A DNA stretch of 64,000 nucleotides from Halomonas ramblicola (GTDB taxonomy: Bacteria > Pseudomonadota > Gammaproteobacteria > Pseudomonadales > Halomonadaceae), in the NCBI RefSeq assembly GCF_030409215.1, contig NZ_JAUFPL010000017.1, positions 315,138-379,137 of the forward strand, read 5' to 3'. A program made the position numbers and the translations under genes. Numbering within the stretch: the stretch's first letter is position 1; each line of letters opens with the position of its first letter. The notes under the pieces are model-generated. The model had not been told where the DNA came from, ran no database searches, and saw nothing but the letters and a program-made list of their open reading frames with translations. This document shows positions 58,982 through 64,000 of the stretch, piece after piece.

Positions 58982-59009
58982 TTGACAGTCACCGACTTAT
59001 CCGTATAAT
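58982..59009 (+). promoter_or_regulatory. Consensus promoter of the Gly-Cys-Leu tRNA operon
   Basis: TTGACA (58982-58987) and TATAAT (59004-59009) are both perfect consensus hexamers, spaced 16 bases, and end 15 bases before the tRNA-Gly gene. Confidence 0.92.
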
Positions 59010-59024
59010 TCGCTCTCGAGTCGA

Positions 59025-59099
59025 GCGGGAATAGCTCAGTGGTAGAGCATCGCCTTGCCAAGGCGAGGGTCGCGAGTTCGAATCTCGTTTCCCGCTCCA
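59025..59099 (+). tRNA. tRNA-Gly (anticodon GCC)
   Basis: The cloverleaf has acceptor GCGGGAA with TTCCCGC, encoded CCA, D arm AGCTCAGTGGTAGAGC, anticodon loop TTGCCAA (anticodon GCC) and T arm CGCGAGTTCGAATCTCG. It is first of three tRNA genes. Confidence 0.97.
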
Positions 59100-59128
59100 T
59101 GATTCTCCTACGGGAGAAGCGGACTCGA

Positions 59129-59180
59129 GAGGGTCGCGAGCCGGTGCGCCGGTCCGATCGCATCTCGTTTCCCGCTCCAT
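59129..59180 (+). pseudogene. Partial duplicate of the tRNA-Gly 3' half
   Basis: GAGGGTCGCGAG (59129-59140) repeats tRNA-Gly positions 59065-59076, and the 19 bases at 59162-59180 repeat 59082-59100 exactly, including the acceptor strand and CCA. Twenty-one unrelated bases replace the T-loop. The 5' half cannot fold, so it is a tRNA remnant in the spacer between tRNA-Gly and tRNA-Cys. Confidence 0.75.
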
Positions 59181-59207
59181 TCATTCCCGAATGGAATGAC
59201 TCGATGA

Positions 59208-59281
59208 GGCTGGATGGCAGAGTGGTTATGCAGCGGACTGCAACTCCGTGTACGCCGGTTCGATTCCGACTCCAGCCTCCA
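59208..59281 (+). tRNA. tRNA-Cys (anticodon GCA)
   Basis: The 74-base cloverleaf has acceptor GGCTGGA with TCCAGCC, encoded TCCA end, anticodon loop CTGCAAC (anticodon GCA) and T loop GGTTCGATTCC. Confidence 0.96.
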
Positions 59282-59316
59282 CTTTCCCCCTTTTCGGCCC
59301 GCTCGAACACCGCGCC

Positions 59317-59403
59317 GCCCGGATGGCGAAATTGGTAGACGCAAGGGACTTAAAATCCCTCGGTGGCGACACCGTGTCGGTTCGAGTCCGACTCCGGGCA
59401 CCA
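59317..59403 (+). tRNA. tRNA-Leu (anticodon TAA)
   Basis: The 87-base class II tRNA has acceptor GCCCGGA with TCCGGGC, CCA encoded, anticodon loop CTTAAAA (anticodon TAA), a long variable arm (CGGTGGCGACACCG) and T loop GGTTCGAGTCC. Confidence 0.96.
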
Positions 59404-59456
59404 CATCGTCCGACGCCGTATCCGCTTCGCGCGGACCACCGATGGGGCACCGTCCG

Positions 59457-60326
59457 ATGAAGCTGCCGCCCCTGCGCGACCCCTACTTCACCCATCGCTA
59501 TCGACGCCGCCTGCATGTGCTCAGGGTGCTGCTGGCCCTGACCATCACCTTCGCCATCAGCCTGCTGCTGGTGATCGGCGACGGCAGTCACGACCTCGGG
59601 ATCGGACTGTGGCGGGCCTTCGACGTACTGGTGGGCACCCTGGTGGGCATCGCCGTGACCATGCTGGTACTGCCCCAGAAGGCCACCGACACCATGCGCT
59701 TCATGCTCGCCGAGAACCTCGACCGCATGGCGCGCCTCTACCATGCCCACACCTCGGCCACCGAGTCCGTGGACCTGGACACCCGCGCGCTCCTCAAGGC
59801 CACCAGCAGCCTGCTGGTCAAGCAGCGCGGCCTGGTCGATGCCATCCACCGCGAGCGGCGCCTGAAGCGTGGCGAGCTCGACGACCTCATCTCCCTGCAG
59901 CGCCGCATGCTCTCCACCATCGAACTGCTGCTGGAGACCCACTGGACTACCCGCGCGGGCCACGATCGCATCGCCGCGATGACCGGGCTGCGCGACGAGC
60001 AGCATCGCCTGGCCCGTGAGCTCGGCAGCCTGGCCTTCCAGGTGCGTACCGGGCGCAGCATCGACGTGCGGGTGAGCCGCATCGACCCGCAACGCTACGC
60101 CGACCTGGCCAGCAATGCCCGCGACGATACCGGGCGCACGCTGTTCAGCCCCAGCGGCTATCTATGGCTCAATCGTGAGCTTGCCCGCCTCACGGAAGCC
60201 CTGGCAGAACGGCTAGGCGACCTGACCCGCCTCCCAGCCACCGCCTGCGCCGGGCTTCCGGACGCAAATGGGCTCCCTCCGGCCCCGCCGTCTTCGATAA
60301 AGGAAGGCCCGACAGAGGAACGCAAG
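59457..60326 (+). CDS. FUSC-like membrane protein segment, runs in frame into nadB without a stop
   Basis: These 290 codons encode an FUSC-type (fusaric acid resistance/aromatic efflux) protein: a basic start (MKLPPLRDPYFTHRYRRRLHVLRV), two hydrophobic segments (about 22-40 and 52-73), the QKATDTMRFMLAENL junction and a long helical cytoplasmic domain ending RELARLTEALAERLGDL. The family normally has about six N-terminal TM helices, so roughly 80-100 residues seem lost inside the membrane part. No stop separates it from nadB: the frame continues through a Pro-rich stretch into the NadB Met, allowing an 817-residue fusion. An upstream ATG at 59442 is an alternative start. Probably a decaying gene; annotation as fusion or separate gene is open. 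Confidence 0.6.
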
Positions 60327-61910
60327 ATGACTCCCGGCAATCATGACGTCCTGATCATCGGCGGCGGCGTCGCCGGCCTGGTGCTGGCGCTCGAGATCGC
60401 CGAGCGGCGGCGGGTCACCCTGCTGCGTCCCGCCAGCGACGACCGGGGTGCCAGCCGCTGGGCCCAGGGCGGCATCGCCGCGGTGCTCTCCCCCCAGGAC
60501 GACTTCACGGCCCATGTCCAGGACACCCTGGTGGCCGGCGACGGCCTGTGCGACGAACGCGCGGTGCGCTTCACCGTCGAGCAGGGCCCCTCCGCCATCG
60601 AGCGCCTGCTCACCCTGGGCGTGCCCTTCACGCCGGACCCCAGCCCCGATGCCGGCTACCCCTACCACCTGACGCGCGAGGGTGGCCACGGCGCACGACG
60701 CATCATCCACGCCGCCGACGCCACCGGCCTGGCGGTCATGGACACCCTCAAGGCCCACGTTGCCACCCACCCGGCGATCCACATCCGCGACGACCTCACC
60801 GCCATCGGCCTGATCGGCGACACCGCCGGCAACTGCCGCGGGGCCCGCTGCCTGGACGCCGCGGGCCGGCTCCACGACCTGCTCGCCGCGGACACCGTGC
60901 TGGCGACCGGCGGCGCCAGCGGCCTCTACCGCCACACCACCAGCCCCCAGCCGGCCAGCGGCGAGGGCATGATGATGGCCGCCGAACTGGGCGCGGAGCT
61001 GATGAACCTGGAATTCCAGCAGTTCCATCCCACCTGCCTCTACGACCCGCAGGGCACGCCCTTCCTGATCAGCGAGGCAGTACGCGGCGAGGGCGGCCGC
61101 CTGCTCAATGCCGCGGGCGAGCGCTTCATGCCGGCCCTGGATCCGCGCGCCGAGCTGGCCCCACGGGACGTGGTGGCGCGCGCCATCGATGCCGAGATGC
61201 AGCGCACCGGAAGTGACCACGTCTACCTGGACATCCGCCACCTCGGCGAGGCGGCGATCCACCACCATTTCCCCACCATTCACGCCCACTGCGCGAGCCG
61301 AGGCCTCGACATCACCCGTGAACCGATCCCGGTGGTGCCGGCCGCCCACTACAGCTGCGGCGGCGTGGCCACCGACCTGGATGGCGCCACCACGGTGCCG
61401 CGGCTCTACGCGATCGGCGAAGTGGCTTGCACCGGGCTGCACGGCGCCAACCGCATGGCCAGCAACTCGCTGCTGGAGTGCCTGGTGTTCGCCCGCAGCT
61501 GCGCGGCCGCCCTGGAGATCGCGCCCCGCCGGCCATCGACCGCCCCGCTGACGACCTACGCCACCGGACGCCATGCCGTATCGGTGGCAGGGATCGCCGA
61601 ATGGCGGGAGGCGATGCGCCGGGTGATGAGCGCCCGCGTGGCCATCGTCCGACATGATGCGGGCCTGGCGGAGGCGACGACCGAACTGGCCCGGCTGGAA
61701 CGGGACATCGCCCCACGGGTCGCGGCAGGCGTTCCGGATGCGGCGCTGGCCGGCCTGTGGCACGCCCTGCGCCTGGCGCGCCTGACCGTCGCCAGCGCCC
61801 AGGCACGGCGAGAATCGCGCGGGCTCCACCACAACCCCGACTGCCCGCACCACGCCGACCCGGCCCCCCGCGCGTCGCGAATCCGCCTGGCCGACCTGCC
61901 GCCGGCCTGA
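60327..61910 (+). CDS. nadB: L-aspartate oxidase
   Basis: NadB oxidises aspartate to iminoaspartate in NAD synthesis. The 527-residue flavoprotein has the FAD motif IIGGGVAGL, SRWAQGGIAAV, GGHGARRIIHA, the catalytic-region EFQQFHPTCLYD and ISEAVRGEGG, and HGANRMASNSLLECLVF. The ATG at 60327 has AGAGGAA upstream and begins exactly at the family start, although the frame is open upstream through the FUSC-like segment. Convergent ygfX and sdhE lie next to it; SdhE inserts FAD into a homologous flavoprotein. Confidence 0.95.
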   Translation: MTPGNHDVLIIGGGVAGLVLALEIAERRRVTLLRPASDDRGASRWAQGGIAAVLSPQDDFTAHVQDTLVAGDGLCDERAVRFTVEQGPSAIERLLTLGVPFTPDPSPDAGYPYHLTREGGHGARRIIHAADATGLAVMDTLKAHVATHPAIHIRDDLTAIGLIGDTAGNCRGARCLDAAGRLHDLLAADTVLATGGASGLYRHTTSPQPASGEGMMMAAELGAELMNLEFQQFHPTCLYDPQGTPFLISEAVRGEGGRLLNAAGERFMPALDPRAELAPRDVVARAIDAEMQRTGSDHVYLDIRHLGEAAIHHHFPTIHAHCASRGLDITREPIPVVPAAHYSCGGVATDLDGATTVPRLYAIGEVACTGLHGANRMASNSLLECLVFARSCAAALEIAPRRPSTAPLTTYATGRHAVSVAGIAEWREAMRRVMSARVAIVRHDAGLAEATTELARLERDIAPRVAAGVPDAALAGLWHALRLARLTVASAQARRESRGLHHNPDCPHHADPAPRASRIRLADLPPA

Positions 61911-61917
61911 GGCCCGA

Positions 61918-62322
61918 TCAGCCCCGGGCGGCCTGCACCAGCCAGCGCCTCAGCCGCCACCGCGATGGCCCATCGCAGCTGTCCGGCCATAGCCACAGCC
62001 GGCGACCGTCGACGCGCAGGCCGAGCAGCCAGGTCCCGAGGTAGTCGCACTCCAGCGAGACCGCACCGGGCTCGGCATCGGACGCGGCCTGCCAGTACCA
62101 CTGCAGGCCGCGCCCGGGAAGCGGCGTGGCGCGCAACTCGCCGCGCGGCCGCCGAACGGCCAGCCATCCCAGCAGGACCAGCAGCGTCGCCACCGCCGAC
62201 AGCGCCATGCCGAGGGGAAGATAGTAGAAGAGCAGGCCGGCCACGGCAGTGGCCGGCAGCGCCTGGGCCAGCAGCGCCAGCCTAGACGGGACGATGCGCA
62301 ACGCTATCGGCGCTCTCGGCAT
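61918..62322 (-). CDS. YgfX-like membrane protein
   Basis: The 134-residue protein has two adjacent TM helices (about 15-55: LALLAQALPATAVAGLLFYYLPLGMALSAVATLLVLLGWLA) followed by a soluble domain with WYWQAASD and TWLLGLRVDGRRLWLWPDSCD, the YgfX/CptA pattern. It overlaps sdhE by 41 bases, the usual sdhE-ygfX pairing. YgfX has been proposed as a toxin acting on cytoskeletal proteins or as an SdhE-associated membrane factor; its role remains debated. It is convergent with nadB. Confidence 0.8.
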   Translation of the reverse strand: MPRAPIALRIVPSRLALLAQALPATAVAGLLFYYLPLGMALSAVATLLVLLGWLAVRRPRGELRATPLPGRGLQWYWQAASDAEPGAVSLECDYLGTWLLGLRVDGRRLWLWPDSCDGPSRWRLRRWLVQAARG

Positions 62323-62590
62323 GCTCGATGATCATCTCCACGATGCGGCGCCGGGCCGGCGCCTCGGGGAGCTCGCGGCGCATCAGCCAGGCGAAGAGGT
62401 CCTGGTCCTCCTCGTCGACCAGCTCACGGAAGGCGGCCTGCTCGGCCTCGTCCAGGCCGTCGTAGCGCTGCTCGAGGAAGGGCACCAGCAGCAGGTCCAG
62501 CTCCCACATGCCGCGGCGGGAGTGCCAGTAGAGTCGCTTGCGCCGTGCCGCTTCCGGGGTGGATGGTTCGTTCAATGTCGACCTCGCCAT
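62282..62590 (-). CDS. sdhE: FAD assembly factor SdhE
   Basis: SdhE promotes covalent flavinylation of succinate dehydrogenase and related flavoproteins. The 102-residue protein has the essential RGMxE motif in HSRRGMWELDLLL, then QRYDGLDEAEQAAFRELVDEEDQDLFAWLM. I chose the ATG at 62590 (MARSTLNEPS) over upstream open frame by homology. It is co-transcribed with ygfX and adjacent to nadB. Confidence 0.93.
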   Translation of the reverse strand: MARSTLNEPSTPEAARRKRLYWHSRRGMWELDLLLVPFLEQRYDGLDEAEQAAFRELVDEEDQDLFAWLMRRELPEAPARRRIVEMIIEHAESADSVAHRPV

Positions 62591-62684
62591 TCCGATGGGG
62601 TGGGCGCCCAGTATACCCGACGCCTGCGCCGACGGCAGCCGACCCGCGGTGTTCGGCCCCTTCCTCGCCAATGGTCGTATATCG

Positions 62685-62713
62685 TTGTTTTGTCACGCTT
62701 TGCCGAGTATGCT
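62685..62713 (+). promoter_or_regulatory. Candidate ihfB promoter
   Basis: TTGTTT (62685-62690) and TATGCT (62708-62713) are spaced 17 bases in an AT-rich pocket 62 bases before ihfB. ATATCGTTG upstream could be part of an IHF site for autoregulation, but I cannot confirm a full match. Confidence 0.45.
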
Positions 62714-62774
62714 TTGGGAAAACAAGAGCGCGGGTTGGTAGACCCCGGTTGCGTGCCGCCAACGGAGACCCTCG

Positions 62775-63071
62775 ATGACCAAGTCAGAGTTGATCGAACA
62801 GATCGCCATGCGACAGCCCGAGCTGTCACTCAAGGAAGTCGAAGCGGCGGTTCGGCTGATCCTCGATGACATCACCGTGACCCTGGCCGAAGGCGGTCGC
62901 GTCGAAATTCGAGGCTTCGGCAGCTTCTCGCTCCACTACCGCGAGCCGCGCATCGGGCGCAACCCGAAGACCGGCGACCCGGTCGCACTGGACGGCAAGT
63001 TCGTGCCACACTTCAAGCCCGGCAAGGAGCTGCGCGAGCAGGTGGATGCCAGCCGCGCCCTCGGCTACTGA
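62775..63071 (+). CDS. ihfB: Integration host factor subunit beta
   Basis: IhfB forms the sequence-specific DNA-bending heterodimer with IhfA. The 98-residue protein has the HU-fold start [11 protein letters not shown], the arm [29 protein letters not shown] with the conserved intercalating Pro region, and [12 protein letters not shown]. It is followed by lapA-lapB, the order found after rpsA-ihfB elsewhere, but here rpsA is 55 kb away. Confidence 0.97.
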   Translation: MTKSELIEQIAMRQPELSLKEVEAAVRLILDDITVTLAEGGRVEIRGFGSFSLHYREPRIGRNPKTGDPVALDGKFVPHFKPGKELREQVDASRALGY

Positions 63072-63114
63072 GTCCCTGCCAGGCCATCACCATCCATTCA
63101 CAGGGGACATATGC

Positions 63115-63420
63115 ATGCGTTGGCTCAAAGGCCTGATCCTGGCCATCATCCTGCTGGCGGTTCTACTGGTCGGCATCCTCTTCGCCGTCAACAACCAGCA
63201 GGCACTGCCGCTGAACCTGATCTGGATCGAGCTGCCCGCCGCCTCGCTCTCCGTCTGGCTGCTGGCCGCCCTCGCCGTGGGCGTACTGCTCGGCATGCTG
63301 GCCATGAGTGGCGTCTACCTGCGCCTGCGCACCCTGCTGACTCGCGCCCAGCGCCATAACCAGCAGCAGCGCAAGGAGCTCGACCGCCTGCGTGTCCAGG
63401 AGCTGAAGGAACTCCCCTAG
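63115..63420 (+). CDS. lapA: Lipopolysaccharide assembly protein LapA (YciS)
   Basis: The 101-residue DUF1049 protein has two TM helices (about 6-28 and 42-65) and a cytoplasmic coiled coil (LRTLLTRAQRHNQQQRKELDRLR). With LapB it controls LpxC proteolysis by FtsH. The ATG at 63115 follows CAGGGGAC; an overlapping ATG at 63111 is out of frame. It is unrelated to the large adhesin of the same name at 21-25 kb. Confidence 0.92.
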   Translation: MRWLKGLILAIILLAVLLVGILFAVNNQQALPLNLIWIELPAASLSVWLLAALAVGVLLGMLAMSGVYLRLRTLLTRAQRHNQQQRKELDRLRVQELKELP

Positions 63421-63421
63421 G

Positions 63422-64000
63422 ATGCCCGATGTCCTGCTGCTGACCCTGTTGTTGGCAGCGGTCGCCATCGGCTGGTGGCTCGGCCGCCGCGAACGCAGCA
63501 AGCGTCCCGATCCCGCGCCATCGCCAGGGCTGGCGCGGGATTATTTCGTGGGCCTCAACTACCTGCTCAACGACCAGCAGGATCGCGCCATCGAGACCTT
63601 CGTCGGGGCGCTAGAGGTCAACAGCGAGACCATCGACACCCACATCACCCTGGGCAACCTCTTCCGCACCCGCGGCGAGGCGGACCGGGCCATGAAGATC
63701 CACCAGAACCTGCTGGCCCGCCCCACCCTGACCTCGGGCCAGGGAGATCGCGTGCAGCTCGAGCTGGCCCGGGACTTCCTGTCGCTGGGCCTGCTCGATC
63801 GTGCCGAACGCCTGCTCAAGGGACTGATCCGCGAGAGCCAGGACGACGAGATACGCCTGGCGGCCAAGCGGTTGCTGGTCGACCTGCTGGAACGCGAGGG
63901 GGAGTGGGCGGCGGCCTACGAGGTGGCCCATCCCCAGCTGCTGCGGCAGAGCGAGGAGACCCGTCGGGCCGCCGCCCACTGGCTCTGCCAACTGGCCGAG
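63422..64000 (+). CDS. lapB: Lipopolysaccharide assembly protein LapB (YciM), C-terminus outside window
   Basis: The first 193 codons show the LapB layout: an N-terminal TM helix (MPDVLLLTLLLAAVAIGWWLGRR), then TPR repeats beginning YFVGLNYLLNDQQDRAIETFVGALEVNSETIDTHITLGNLFRTRGEADRA. The rubredoxin-like C-terminus lies beyond the window. It starts one base after the lapA stop, so the pair is translationally coupled. Confidence 0.95.
   Translation, partial: MPDVLLLTLLLAAVAIGWWLGRRERSKRPDPAPSPGLARDYFVGLNYLLNDQQDRAIETFVGALEVNSETIDTHITLGNLFRTRGEADRAMKIHQNLLARPTLTSGQGDRVQLELARDFLSLGLLDRAERLLKGLIRESQDDEIRLAAKRLLVDLLEREGEWAAAYEVAHPQLLRQSEETRRAAAHWLCQLAE

Noticed and set aside
59025-59180. tRNA-Gly 3' repeat as an integrated-element att pair
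   Set aside because: Only about 80 bases lie between the copies, with no integrase or cargo, so a local duplication remnant fits better.

Overview
The window is a compact, high-GC chromosomal segment of a gammaproteobacterium. It looks like a Halomonas-type member of the Oceanospirillales (family Halomonadaceae), and this is my inference from gene content, acidic proteins and gene order. Supporting points are the fused TyrA-AroA gene, the run gyrA-serC-pheA-tyrA/aroA-cmk-rpsA, an MvaT-type H-NS protein, a Pseudomonas-like Lap adhesin system, and the enterobacterial-like order gacA/uvrY-uvrC-pgsA-tRNA(Gly-Cys-Leu). I see no prophage, plasmid backbone, insertion sequence or CRISPR array.

Layout. 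1-3.5 kb: trhP (partial) divergent from queC-queE-queD-ykgJ, a pair of tRNA wobble-base modification loci. 3.5-5.3 kb: a small unknown protein, an AraC/GyrI-type regulator and mvaT. 5.5-15.3 kb: a leftward housekeeping block for serine, aromatic amino acids, CMP kinase, ribosomal protein S1 and gyrase A. 15.4-18 kb: a 5'-broken thioesterase, rdgC and an acyltransferase. 18-31.4 kb: a complete large-adhesin biofilm module. LapG protease and LapD c-di-GMP receptor read rightward; the LapA-type adhesin, a LuxR regulator, LapC, LapB and a TolC-OmpA fusion read leftward. 31.7-41.9 kb: a small protein, thiI, an atypical class A PBP, a lipoprotein, metG, a soluble RnfB, nth and a YdcF protein. 42-49 kb: a signalling cluster of a receiver protein, a membrane PAS-exonuclease, a small membrane protein, an SSS-type histidine kinase, a DUF294 protein and HlyU. 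49-55.5 kb: argG, rnt, grxD, argF, a small unknown protein and a TPP riboswitch controlling thiO-thiS-thiG. 55.6-64 kb: tRNA-Ala, gacA-uvrC-pgsA, three tRNAs, a FUSC remnant running in frame into nadB, ygfX-sdhE, ihfB and the LPS-assembly genes lapA-lapB (cut by the window end).

The coherent systems are queuosine synthesis, the Lap adhesin cycle (c-di-GMP to LapD to LapG to adhesin retention), thiamine thiazole synthesis under a riboswitch, and the exonuclease/SSS-kinase signalling cluster, which I consider the best candidate for a poorly described system. Intergenic DNA carries several repeat types: heptamer tandem arrays that abut stop codons and, in one case, a promoter; a REPIN-like nested inverted repeat; and an unexplained inverted-repeat element.
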